From positions 1 through 64,000 of the forward strand of contig NZ_JAUASX010000023.1 of the NCBI RefSeq assembly GCF_030345715.1: a stretch of 64,000 nt of DNA, in the 5' to 3' direction. Below are positions 37,571 through 46,008 of the stretch, in pieces (within the stretch, counting starts at the first letter, position 1; every line of letters begins with the position of its first letter). Source of the DNA: Solimonas sp. SE-A11. GTDB taxonomy: Bacteria > Pseudomonadota > Gammaproteobacteria > Nevskiales > Nevskiaceae. The position numbers were made by a program, and so were the translations under genes. The notes under the pieces were generated by a model that was given only the letters and a program-made list of their open reading frames with translations, was not told the origin of the DNA and ran no database searches.

Positions 37571-38962
37571 TTGCGCCATTCCCCTGCTGTCGCGACACCG
37601 CCGATCGCGCGCGGATTGCTGTTCGCCTTTGCCCTGCCGGGTATCCTCCAGGGCTTCATGCAGGCGCCCGGGCAATCGCTTCTGCAGGGCATCTATGCCA
37701 AGGAATCCGGGCTGGCGCTGATAGCGCTTGGCGGCGCGGTGCTGTCCGTGCGCCTCATCGACGTGCTCAGCGACTTCCTGATCGGCTACTTCTCCGACCG
37801 CAGTGCCGAGCATGGCATCAGCCGCAAATGGTGGATGGGTGCCGGCACCATCGTCACCGCCATTGCCCTGTGGTTCCTGTTCCGGCCGCCAGCCGATGTC
37901 AGCATCACCTACTATGCCGGCTGGTTCCTGCTGGCAAACATCGGCTGGTCGCTTTGCGAGATTCCCTACCGCGCCTGGTCACTGGAATTCTCGCCGGAGC
38001 CGGCGGAGCGAACGCGGATCACCGTCTCGATCGCGCTGGCCACCCTGATCGGCACCGTGCTGTTCTATTCCGTGGCGCCAGTGGGCAACTCCCTGGGCCT
38101 GCTGAAGACCGGTGAGCTCAACCTGGAGATGCTGGGCTTGACTGCCGTAGTCGTGGTACTGCTGCTGCCGCCGCTGAACTTCTTCGCACTGTGGCGAGTG
38201 CCCGACGGCCAGTCTCGCGCCGCGCGCGGCCACAAGCCGCCGCCCGAAAGCTGGCGCCTGCTGCTGGGCTCGGTGCTGGGCAATGTCCCGCTGATCCGCC
38301 TGATCATCGTCTTCTCCATCGCCAGCTTCATGACCGGCATGTCGCAGGGCGTCACCCTGCTGTACATGACCAACTACCTGGGCCTGGGCACCGCGGTGAA
38401 TTACGTCATGGCCTCCGCGCTGCCGATCAGCGTGCTGGGCCTGCCGCTGTGGGGCTGGCTGGTACGGCGCTATCCGCTGCAGCGCACCTGGGCCGTGGGT
38501 ATCGGGCTGGGCGGACTGACCTATGCCACCATCGGGTTCTTCCCGCCACAGCCGAATGTGGTCGGCTTCGCGCTGGTGCATGGCCTGCTGCTGCTCTTGG
38601 TCATGTCCACCCTGGTCGCGGCACCGGTGATCCTGGGCGACATCATCGACTACGGCAAGGAGCACTACGGCGTGGATCGCGCCGGCCTCTACATGTCCTT
38701 CTGGGCACAGATCATCAAGACCGTGGGCGCACTGTCGGCTGGCGGCGGACTGATCTTCCTGGGATGGATGGGCTTCGACGCCTCCAAGTCCGGCGCCGAC
38801 CTGACCCCCCAGGCCGTATCCGCGCTGAAGCTCGTGGTGGCCTGGACACCGGCCGCCGGCTTCGTCGTCACCGCCCTGCTGCTGTGGTTCGTGCCGATCA
38901 GCGCCCAATCGCGCCGGCTCGCCGCCGCCCGCAAGAACACAACCGCTCTGCCCCAGGATTGA
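37571..38962 (+). CDS. MFS transporter, GPH (MFS_2) type
   Basis: This 463-residue protein has about twelve hydrophobic helices, with the loop motif DVLSDFLIGYFSDR between the second and third and CEIPYRAWSLEFSPEPAERTRI in the fourth region, both typical of glycoside-pentoside-hexuronide-type carriers. The start is a TTG at 37571, supported by GGAGG seven bases upstream; no ATG fits. In this island its likely cargo is the peptide or peptide fragment that passes the outer-membrane receptors. That is inference, since the family mostly moves sugars. The M81 peptidase gene begins four bases after its stop. Confidence 0.85.
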   Translation: MRHSPAVATPPIARGLLFAFALPGILQGFMQAPGQSLLQGIYAKESGLALIALGGAVLSVRLIDVLSDFLIGYFSDRSAEHGISRKWWMGAGTIVTAIALWFLFRPPADVSITYYAGWFLLANIGWSLCEIPYRAWSLEFSPEPAERTRITVSIALATLIGTVLFYSVAPVGNSLGLLKTGELNLEMLGLTAVVVVLLLPPLNFFALWRVPDGQSRAARGHKPPPESWRLLLGSVLGNVPLIRLIIVFSIASFMTGMSQGVTLLYMTNYLGLGTAVNYVMASALPISVLGLPLWGWLVRRYPLQRTWAVGIGLGGLTYATIGFFPPQPNVVGFALVHGLLLLLVMSTLVAAPVILGDIIDYGKEHYGVDRAGLYMSFWAQIIKTVGALSAGGGLIFLGWMGFDASKSGADLTPQAVSALKLVVAWTPAAGFVVTALLLWFVPISAQSRRLAAARKNTTALPQD

Positions 38963-38966
38963 TCAC

Positions 38967-40424
38967 GTGAAGATTTTCAGCGCCTTCCTCGCTACCGAAA
39001 CCAATACCTCCGGCGTGATGCCCACCGCCGGTATCGACTTCGAGAACAACGGCCTGTACCGTGGCGACGCCAGCCTGCGCAACCCGACCGGCTTCGGCGC
39101 CGCCCACGTCCTGCTCAAGCAGATGGCCGCGGCCGACGGACACACGGTGGTTGAGAGCCTCACCGCACACGCCCAGCCCTCGGGTATCACCGCGCGCTCC
39201 GCCTACGAGCAGTACCGCGACTGGATCGTGGAAGACCTGAAAGCGGCATTGCCGGTGCAGGCCGTGGTGCTGTTCATGCACGGCGCCATGGTGGCCGACG
39301 GCTACGACGACTGCGAAGGTGACACCATCCAGCGGGTCCGTGAGGTCGTCGGCCCCGGCGTGCCCATCGGCGTGGAACTGGACCTGCACTGCCACGTCAG
39401 CGAGATGATGCTGACGCAGTCCGACATCATCATCGCCTACAAGGAATACCCTCACACCGACACGATGCTGCGGCTCGAGGAGCTCTATGCCCTCATCACA
39501 CGCCAAGCCGAGGGCAAGATCAAGCCGGTCACCGCCGTGCACGACCTGCGCATGATCGGCCTGTGGCACACCACCAAGGAGCCGATGCGCTCCTTCGTCG
39601 ATCGCATGGCGGCGCTGGAAGGCAAGGACGGCATCCTGTCGATCTCGCTGGGCCATGGCTTCCCCTGGGGCGACACGCCGGACACTGGCGCCAAGCTCTG
39701 GGTGGTGGCCGACGGCGACCGAGCCAAGGCCCAGGCGCTGGCGGACCAGCTAGGCGAGGAGTTCTGGGCGATGCGTCACGACACCTGGCAACCGCCGCTG
39801 TCGATCAAGGCCGCAGTCGAGGTGGCTCGGCAGGCGCCGGAAGGTCCGGTGATTCTGGCCGACGTCGCCGACAACCCAGGCGGCGGTGCCATGAGTGACA
39901 GCACTTTCATCCTGCAGGGGCTGCTGGATGCCGGCGTGCATGACGCGGTGATCGGTGCGATCTGGGACCCGGGTGCCGTCATCATCTGCCAGAGTGCCGG
40001 CGTGGGTGCCCGCCTCAAGCTGCGCATCGGCGGGAAATGCGGCCCCCTCTCCGGAACCCCGGTCGATCTGCCGGTGACCATCAAGGCGATCGTCGAGAAC
40101 CATTCCCAGAGCGGTCTTGGATTCCGCTGGCCACTCGGCACCGGGGTATGGGTGCAGACCGACCAGGGGATGGATATCGCCCTGTGCACGCTGCGCTCCC
40201 AGCCGATGTCGCTCGAGGTGTTCGAGAACCTGGGCATCTTGCTGACGGGCCGCAAGGCCATCGTGCTGAAATCCTCGCAGCACTTCCACGCCGCCTTCGC
40301 GCCGATCGCCAAGCAGGTGCTCTACGTCGGCGCTCCCGGGTCGGTCTCGCAGAACTTCGCCGAGATGAGCTACACCAAGCGCGACAACCATTTCTGGCCC
40401 CGCGTGGAAGACCCGCGGAGCTAG
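38967..40424 (+). CDS. M81-family metallopeptidase (MlrC / microcystinase C-like)
   Basis: This 485-residue protein starts with GTG at 38967 (KIFSAFLATETNTSG), matching the E-T-N-x-F opening of MlrC-type proteins. Further family blocks are VVLFMHGAMVADGYDDCEGD, IGVELDLHCHVSEMM, IIAYKEYPHTDT and SLGHGFPWGD. VILADVADNPGGGAMSDST follows, and the final FAPIAKQVLYVGAPGSVSQN closes the family pattern. His and Asp residues in DLHCH and the PHTD block are the expected zinc ligands. MlrC of Sphingopyxis-type strains cuts the linear tetrapeptide in microcystin breakdown; most relatives are untested. No signal peptide. It is in one unit with the MFS gene. Confidence 0.88.
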   Translation: MKIFSAFLATETNTSGVMPTAGIDFENNGLYRGDASLRNPTGFGAAHVLLKQMAAADGHTVVESLTAHAQPSGITARSAYEQYRDWIVEDLKAALPVQAVVLFMHGAMVADGYDDCEGDTIQRVREVVGPGVPIGVELDLHCHVSEMMLTQSDIIIAYKEYPHTDTMLRLEELYALITRQAEGKIKPVTAVHDLRMIGLWHTTKEPMRSFVDRMAALEGKDGILSISLGHGFPWGDTPDTGAKLWVVADGDRAKAQALADQLGEEFWAMRHDTWQPPLSIKAAVEVARQAPEGPVILADVADNPGGGAMSDSTFILQGLLDAGVHDAVIGAIWDPGAVIICQSAGVGARLKLRIGGKCGPLSGTPVDLPVTIKAIVENHSQSGLGFRWPLGTGVWVQTDQGMDIALCTLRSQPMSLEVFENLGILLTGRKAIVLKSSQHFHAAFAPIAKQVLYVGAPGSVSQNFAEMSYTKRDNHFWPRVEDPRS

Positions 40425-40460
40425 AATCCGTCGGCCGGGCCCGCCGCCTCAGGAGACGCC

Positions 40461-41672
40461 ATGCTCCCCGTCAGTTTCGATAGCGTCGTGGCCGCCCGCG
40501 AGCGTCTCCGCGGGCAGATCAATCCCACGCCCCTGACCCGCTCGCGCGTGCTGTCGGAGATGACGCAGGCCAACGTATGGCTGAAGTTCGAGAACTTCCA
40601 GTTCACCGCCAGCTTCAAGGAGCGCGGCGCCCTCAACAAGCTGCTGTCGCTGGATTCCGCCCAGCGCCAGGCCGGCGTGGTCGCGATGTCGGCCGGCAAC
40701 CATGCGCAGGGTGTGGCCTACCACGCCACGCGGCTGGGCATCCGCAGCCTGATCGTGATGCCGCTCGGCACTCCTTTCGTCAAGGTGCGCAACACGCAGA
40801 AGCTCGGTGCCGAGGTGATCCTCCGGGGTGACTCCCTGGCCGAAGCGGCGAGCCACATGGAGGAGGAGTACGTCGGCCGCCAAGGCATGACTCGGGTACA
40901 CCCCTATGACGATCCCCAGGTCATCGCCGGCCAGGGCACCCTGGCGCTGGAAATGCTGGAAGCCGAACCCGGCCTGGATACCCTGGTGGTCCCGGTGGGG
41001 GGCGGCGGCCTGATCGGTGGCGTCGCCGTGGCGGCGCAGGGCCGGCCCGGCGTGCGCGTCGTCGGCGTCGAGTCGGAGCGCTATCCCTGCGCGCAGGCCG
41101 CGTTGAGCAACGACCCCGCCATGGTCAGCGGCGGCCAGACCATCGCCGAGGGCATTGCGGTCCGCACGATCGGCAGCCTGCCGCTGGAAATCCTGCGCGC
41201 CTTGCAGCCCTCGCTGCTGATCGTGGACGAGCCCGGCATCGAGCGCGCCATCGCGCTGCTGGCCAGCATCGAGAAGGTGATCGTCGAAGGCGCCGGCGCG
41301 GCCGGGCTGGCCGCCCTGCTCGGCCACGGTGCCGATTTCACCGGCCGCAACGTCGGCATCGTCCTCAGCGGCGGCAATATCGACACGCGCCTGCTCGCCT
41401 CGGTGCTGATGCGCCAACTGGTTCAGGAATCCCGCCTGATCGCCCTGTCGATCGAGGTGGAGGACCGTCCCGGCTTCCTGTCCCGGGTGGCCGGCTGCAT
41501 CGGCGAATCCGGCGGCAACATCGTGCAGGTCGAGCACGACCGCCTGCACGGAGGCGTCCACGCCAAGAGCGCCTCGCTGGAGGTCCAGCTCGAGGCCCAG
41601 GACGAGCTGCACGCCGCCCGCATCGTGCGTGACCTGGTGGCCGCGGGCTTCCGCGCCCGGCTGATCCGCTAG
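40461..41672 (+). CDS. Threonine/serine ammonia-lyase with C-terminal ACT domain
   Basis: This 403-residue PLP enzyme is of the fold-type II threonine dehydratase group. FTASFKERGALNKL near 50 holds the Schiff-base lysine, MSAGNHAQGVAYHA near 77 binds the phosphate, and VPVGGGGLIGGVAVAA near 178 is the glycine-rich loop. A C-terminal ACT domain (ALSIEVEDRPGFLSRVAGCI) is present, as in the TdcB-long/IlvA-short type. It deaminates threonine to 2-oxobutyrate and serine to pyruvate. The ATG at 40461 has AGGAGA upstream, 36 bases after the M81 gene. The 2-oxobutyrate it makes could feed the E1 dehydrogenase genes at 60.9-63.2 kb. Confidence 0.9.
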   Translation: MLPVSFDSVVAARERLRGQINPTPLTRSRVLSEMTQANVWLKFENFQFTASFKERGALNKLLSLDSAQRQAGVVAMSAGNHAQGVAYHATRLGIRSLIVMPLGTPFVKVRNTQKLGAEVILRGDSLAEAASHMEEEYVGRQGMTRVHPYDDPQVIAGQGTLALEMLEAEPGLDTLVVPVGGGGLIGGVAVAAQGRPGVRVVGVESERYPCAQAALSNDPAMVSGGQTIAEGIAVRTIGSLPLEILRALQPSLLIVDEPGIERAIALLASIEKVIVEGAGAAGLAALLGHGADFTGRNVGIVLSGGNIDTRLLASVLMRQLVQESRLIALSIEVEDRPGFLSRVAGCIGESGGNIVQVEHDRLHGGVHAKSASLEVQLEAQDELHAARIVRDLVAAGFRARLIR

Positions 41673-41705
41673 CGGTTCTCGCTGCACCTGCGGCACCCGG
41701 GCATT

Positions 41706-41728
41706 TCCAGTGTTTCTACGAATCCCCC
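41706..41728 (+). promoter_or_regulatory. Island motif upstream of dgcN
   Basis: TCCAGTGTTTCTACGAATCC then CCC contains the core GTGTTTCTAC. It lies 55 bases before the dgcN start codon in the 110-base gap after the ammonia-lyase gene and is the likely promoter region of the dgcN-dgcA operon. Confidence 0.5.
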
Positions 41729-41782
41729 GCCGGGGGGGCCGCTGCTTTACTGTCGTCTTCATCGCCTCACCCAGGAATCGCC

Positions 41783-42853
41783 ATGGGCACGCCCAAATCC
41801 ACGCTTGATCCGGCCGCAGCCGCCGCTCCCACCGCATTGGCCACCACCATCAGCCTGCGCCAGCCCTACCTGCTATTCCTGGGCGACGCCAGCCACTCCT
41901 CGCGCGCCAAGACCGCGCTGGGCGTATACGACTGGGCGCCGGAGGCCTGCGCCGCGCAGCTGCGCCTGCCGGATTGCGCCGTGGACCTGGGCCTGCCCGA
42001 ACTGAGCCCAGCCGAAGCCGCGCAAAAAGGCATCGGCTCGCTGCTGATCGGCATCGCACCGATCGGCGGCCAGTTCAGCGACAGCTGGCTGCCCACCCTG
42101 TTCGCCGCCGTCGAGGCCGGCCTGGACATCATCAGCGGCCTTCACGCCAAGCTCGGCGACATACCGGGCCTGGCCGACGCCGCCATAGCCCGCGGCGTGC
42201 GCCTGATCGACGTGCGCCGTCCGCCCGCCGGCCTGCCGGTGGGTTCCGGCCGCAAGCGCAGCGGCAAGCGCCTGCTCACCGTCGGCACCGATTGCGCCCT
42301 GGGCAAGAAGTACACCGCCCTGGCCCTGGCCCGCGCGCTACGCGCCCAGGGCGTGGCCGCCGATTTCCGCGCCACCGGCCAGACCGGCATCATGATCGCC
42401 GGCACCGGCATCCCGCTGGACGCCGTCATCTCCGACTTCACCGCCGGCGCCGCCGAATGCCTGACGCCGGACGCCGCCGCCGATCACTGGGACGTGGTCG
42501 AAGGCCAGGGCTCGCTGTTCCATCCCGCCTATGCCGGGGTAACCTTGGGCCTGGTGCATGGCTCGCAGCCCGACGCGATGGTGCTGTGCCACGAGCCGGG
42601 CCGTACCCACATCTGGGGCTACCCGGACTTTCCCACGCCGACGCTGAAGACCGCCATCGAGGAATATGAACGCGCCGCGCGCCTCACCAACCCGAAGGCC
42701 CGCGTCGTCGGCGTCGCCTTCAACACCTCGATGCTAAATGAAAGCGAGCGCGCCAGGCTGCTGGCCGACACCGAGCGTGAACTGGGCCTGCCCTGCTTCG
42801 ATCCGCTGAAGAGCCCGCTCGATGCGGTCGTCCAGCGCCTGCTCTCCCTCTGA
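41783..42853 (+). CDS. dgcN: DgcN, D-glutamate N-acetyltransferase (DUF1611)
   Basis: This 356-residue protein is of the DUF1611 family: LFLGDASHSSRAKTALGV near 33-48, the nucleotide-binding-like loop LLTVGTDCALGKKYTALALA near 164-183, FRATGQTGIMIAGTGIPLDA, and HWDVVEGQGSLFHPAYAGVT. In marine bacteria DgcN acetylates D-glutamate so that DgcA can racemise the product to N-acetyl-L-glutamate. The gene is followed eight bases later by a DgcA gene, the pairing that defines the pathway. It starts a five-gene operon and carries the island motif upstream. The N-terminal 20 residues are Ala/Thr-rich and outside the family. Confidence 0.9.
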   Translation: MGTPKSTLDPAAAAAPTALATTISLRQPYLLFLGDASHSSRAKTALGVYDWAPEACAAQLRLPDCAVDLGLPELSPAEAAQKGIGSLLIGIAPIGGQFSDSWLPTLFAAVEAGLDIISGLHAKLGDIPGLADAAIARGVRLIDVRRPPAGLPVGSGRKRSGKRLLTVGTDCALGKKYTALALARALRAQGVAADFRATGQTGIMIAGTGIPLDAVISDFTAGAAECLTPDAAADHWDVVEGQGSLFHPAYAGVTLGLVHGSQPDAMVLCHEPGRTHIWGYPDFPTPTLKTAIEEYERAARLTNPKARVVGVAFNTSMLNESERARLLADTERELGLPCFDPLKSPLDAVVQRLLSL

Positions 42854-42861
42854 ATACCGAC

Positions 42862-43848
42862 ATGACCCGCAAGCTCTGCATCCACACCGAAACCTGGGCC
42901 GCCGCCGCGCCCTTCACCATAACCGGCCGTACGGTGACCGAATTCCAGACCTTCGTCGCCGACATCGGCGAAGGCACCCGCAGCGGCCGGGGTGAAGGCA
43001 TGGCGATCCACTACCTCGGGGAAACCACAGAGTCGATCCTGGCGCAGATCGAATCCGCGCGTGCCGCGATCGAAGCCGGCGCGACCCGCGAGGCCCTGCG
43101 CTCGGTGCTGCCACCCGGCGCCGCCCGCAACACGCTGGACGCCGCGCTGTGGGACCTCGAGGCCCGCCTCGGCGGCCAGTCTGCCTGGACGCTGGCCGGT
43201 GTCGCGCCGCGCAGCGTGGAGACGGTCTACACCATCGGCATCGAGACCGAGCCGGAAGCCATGGGCGAGAAGGCCGCCCGGGTGACCCACCCGCTGCTGA
43301 AGATCAAGCTGGACGGCGACCGCCCGGTGGAGCGCGTCGAGGCGATCCGCCGCCGCCGGCCGGACGCCCGCCTGGTGGTGGACGCCAACCAGGGGTGGAG
43401 CTTCGAGCAGTTGCGCGAGGTTGCCGATGACATGAAGCGCCTGGGCGTGATCTTCATCGAGCAGCCGCTGCGCCGCGGCAGTGACGAGGTCCTGGAGGGT
43501 TACCAGGCGCCGCTGCCGCTGGCCGCCGACGAATCCTGCCAGCACCTCGGCGAACTGGAGCAGGCCGCGCGCCGCTACCAGATGATCAACATCAAGCTCG
43601 ACAAGTGCGGCGGACTGACCGAGGGCCTGCTGCTGGCCCGCGCCGCCCGCGAGCGCGGCCTGGGGCTGATGGTCGGCTGCATGGGCGGCACCTCGCTGGC
43701 GATGGCGCCGGCCCAGGTCCTGGCGCAGCTCTGCGATTACGTCGACATCGACGGCCCACTGCTGCTGCGCAACGACCGCCTCGGCGGCTTCGTCTACGAT
43801 ACCGGCCAGGTCAACCTGCCCGCCAGCGGCTTCTGCTGGGGCATCTGA
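42862..43848 (+). CDS. dgcA: DgcA, N-acetyl-D-glutamate racemase (enolase superfamily)
   Basis: This 328-residue protein is of the muconate-lactonising/dipeptide-epimerase branch of the enolase superfamily. The catalytic lysine pair is in LLKIKLDGD (Lys147, Lys149). The metal ligands are VVDANQGWS (Asp174), IFIEQPL (Glu200) and AADESCQ (Asp223), and the second base is in IKLDKCGGL (Lys245). It is homologous to L-Ala-D/L-Glu epimerases (YcjG), but beside dgcN it is best read as DgcA, which converts N-acetyl-D-Glu to N-acetyl-L-Glu. It could still act on peptidoglycan-type dipeptides. The next gene starts 12 bases after the stop. Confidence 0.9.
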   Translation: MTRKLCIHTETWAAAAPFTITGRTVTEFQTFVADIGEGTRSGRGEGMAIHYLGETTESILAQIESARAAIEAGATREALRSVLPPGAARNTLDAALWDLEARLGGQSAWTLAGVAPRSVETVYTIGIETEPEAMGEKAARVTHPLLKIKLDGDRPVERVEAIRRRRPDARLVVDANQGWSFEQLREVADDMKRLGVIFIEQPLRRGSDEVLEGYQAPLPLAADESCQHLGELEQAARRYQMINIKLDKCGGLTEGLLLARAARERGLGLMVGCMGGTSLAMAPAQVLAQLCDYVDIDGPLLLRNDRLGGFVYDTGQVNLPASGFCWGI

Positions 43849-43859
43849 GGAATCACGGC

Positions 43860-44342
43860 GTGCCGATACTCAAGGTCTTCACCACGGGCGGCACCATCGA
43901 CAAGGTCTACTTCGATGCCGCCAGCCAGTACGAGATCGGCGAGCCGCAGATCGGCCGCGTGCTGCAGGGTGCCGGCGTCGCCGACGTCGAGATCCGCCCG
44001 CTGATGCGCAAGGACAGCCTGCAGATGGACGATGCCGACCGTGCCCGCGTGCGCGAGGCCGTCCAGGCCGAGTCCTGCACGCGCATCCTCATCACCCACG
44101 GCACCGACACCATGGCGCAGACCGCGCTGGCGCTCGGCGACTGCGGAGGCAAGACCGTGGTCTTCACCGGCGCCATGCAGCCCGCACGATTCCACGAGAC
44201 CGACGCCGTCTTCAACATCGGCTTCGCGCTCGGCGTCGCCCTCAGTTCACCGCCCGGTGTGTACCTGGCCATGAACGGCCAGGTCTTCGACCCCGCCCAC
44301 GTCCGCAAGAACCGCGAAGCCGGCCGCTTCGAGAGCCTCTAG
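43860..44342 (+). CDS. Single-domain asparaginase-like protein
   Basis: This 160-residue protein starts with GTG at 43860 (PILKVFTTGGTIDKVYFDAA), with GAGGA upstream. TTGGTID holds the first catalytic threonine and ILITHGTDTMAQTALAL the second T-D-x-x-x pair of L-asparaginase N-domains, followed by KTVVFTGAMQPARFHETDAV. Normal asparaginases have about 330 residues with a second domain; this one ends at RKNREAGRFESL. Short proteins of this kind exist in other proteobacteria, so it need not be a truncation. It may hydrolyse an amide of Asn/Gln, N-acyl-Glu or a peptide side chain. It lies between dgcA and dap1. Confidence 0.8.
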   Translation: MPILKVFTTGGTIDKVYFDAASQYEIGEPQIGRVLQGAGVADVEIRPLMRKDSLQMDDADRARVREAVQAESCTRILITHGTDTMAQTALALGDCGGKTVVFTGAMQPARFHETDAVFNIGFALGVALSSPPGVYLAMNGQVFDPAHVRKNREAGRFESL

Positions 44343-44363
44343 ATCTTCACCTCGCGCGACTCC

Positions 44364-46001
44364 ATGGACCTGCCTGCCGACCACCCGCAGAAGCTGGACG
44401 CACTGCTCAAGCCCTGGAACAACAGCGACGCACCGGGCTTCATCGTCGGCGTGGCCCATCGCGGCCGCACCGTCTATCGCCGTGGCTTCGGCCTGGCCAG
44501 CATCCAGCAGGGGCAGGCCAACACGCCGCAGACGCGCATGCGCATCGGCTCCACCACCAAGCACTTCACCTGCCTGGCAGCTCTGCTGCTGGCACAGGAA
44601 GGCCGCCTGGACATCGACGCACCGCTGCGCCAGTACTTGCCGGAACTCGATAGCATCAGCGGCGAGCCGAGCCTGCGCGAGTGCATGCTCCACACCAGCG
44701 GCCTGCGCGATCCCAACGACCTGCTGCTGCCCTTCCTCAACAAGACCTGGAATCACTACCCGGCTCCGGGACACCTGCTGCAGCTCGCCAACCGTGTCGC
44801 GAGCCTCAACTTCCCGCGTGGCGAGCGGATGATCTACTGCAACCAGGGCTACCACCTGCTGTCACGCGTCATCGAGCGCATCAGCGGCCAGGCCCTCGGC
44901 GATTTCCTGCGCGAGCGCATCCTGGCTCCTGCGGGCATGCACGACACCGAGCTGCTGACCAGCGACCACCGGCTGCTGCCGCGCCTGGCCGACCTGCATT
45001 TGAAGGACGGCGACGGCTGGCGCCGCGGCCTGTTTCCCAGCGAGGAGCTGCTGGGCGAAGGCGGCATGGTCTCAACGGTCGACGACATGCTCAACTGGCT
45101 CGCACGGCTGCGCAATCCAGCCACGGCCATCGGCGGTAGCACGGTCTGGGACCAGATGCTGCGCAAGCCCCGGTACAGCAGCGGTGCCGAGGGCGACTAC
45201 TGCCTGGGGCTGATCCGCGAGCAATGGCGCGGCATCGAGATCGTCCATCATGCTGGCGGCGTCATCGGCGGCAACAGTCAGATGCTGGCCGTGCCGGCGC
45301 ATGAGCTCGACGTCATCGTGCTGTGCAACCGCAACGATGCCTCCGCTCCCGCACTGGCCAATCAGATCGTCGAGGCGCTGCTGGGGGCAGCGATGGAGCC
45401 TTTCGCCACGCCCGCGCCGCGGCCGGGCCTGCTCGGCCGCTGGTATGCCCCCGGCTCGCACCGCCTGATCGGCCTGCTCGAGACCGCCCTGCCGGGCAAC
45501 CCGGACAAGGTCCTGGCCATGAGCATCCAGTCACAGAACATGGGAGCGCTACTGGAACGCGATGGGCAATGGATCCTGAACTGTTCGCCGCACGGCCGCG
45601 TCACCGTCACCCTGCCGTCCGAGGAGCGCCCGCAGTTCCTGCAGGGCCACGATAACGGACATGCCGAAACCTGGCAGCGCCTGCCGGACAACGGCCCCGC
45701 CGCCGAGGTGCTGGCCGCCGAACTGCTCGGCCGTTACCGGGATGCCGAACTGTGCCTGGAGGCGGAGGTGGTGCTGATCGACGGCGGCCTGCATATCGAC
45801 CTGCTGCCGGCCACGGGTCATAGCCGCCTTCATCTGACCCCCTACTCGCTGGACGTCTGCGGCTTCGTGCACGAATCCAATGCCTTCGCCAACTATCCCG
45901 TCGTGGGCAGCCTGGCGCTCGAGCGCGAGAACGGCCGCGTCACGGGCCTGTGGCTGAGCACGGCCCGTACCCGCAATCTCCACCTGCTGCGCTCCGCCTG
46001 A
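44364..46001 (+). CDS. S12-family D-aminopeptidase-like serine hydrolase (copy 1)
   Basis: This 545-residue protein has the penicillin-recognising set of S12 enzymes: GSTTKHF (Ser63, Lys66), YCN (158-160) and HHAGG (His296-Ala-Gly298). The spacing and the HxG third motif match Ochrobactrum D-aminopeptidase DAP (S62, K65, Y153, N155, H287), as does the total length of more than 500 residues with two C-terminal beta-barrel domains. DAP removes N-terminal D-residues such as D-Ala. No signal peptide, so it works in the cytosol. It is 22 bases after the asparaginase-like gene and 7 before the class-A-like hydrolase. It is clearly paralogous to copy 2 at 46989. Confidence 0.85.
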   Translation: MDLPADHPQKLDALLKPWNNSDAPGFIVGVAHRGRTVYRRGFGLASIQQGQANTPQTRMRIGSTTKHFTCLAALLLAQEGRLDIDAPLRQYLPELDSISGEPSLRECMLHTSGLRDPNDLLLPFLNKTWNHYPAPGHLLQLANRVASLNFPRGERMIYCNQGYHLLSRVIERISGQALGDFLRERILAPAGMHDTELLTSDHRLLPRLADLHLKDGDGWRRGLFPSEELLGEGGMVSTVDDMLNWLARLRNPATAIGGSTVWDQMLRKPRYSSGAEGDYCLGLIREQWRGIEIVHHAGGVIGGNSQMLAVPAHELDVIVLCNRNDASAPALANQIVEALLGAAMEPFATPAPRPGLLGRWYAPGSHRLIGLLETALPGNPDKVLAMSIQSQNMGALLERDGQWILNCSPHGRVTVTLPSEERPQFLQGHDNGHAETWQRLPDNGPAAEVLAAELLGRYRDAELCLEAEVVLIDGGLHIDLLPATGHSRLHLTPYSLDVCGFVHESNAFANYPVVGSLALERENGRVTGLWLSTARTRNLHLLRSA

Positions 46002-46008
46002 TCCCAAC

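Noticed and set aside
43860-44342. Frameshifted full-length asparaginase
   Set aside because: I saw no second asparaginase domain in any frame after the stop; the next gene is the S12 hydrolase, so a genuine short protein is more likely.
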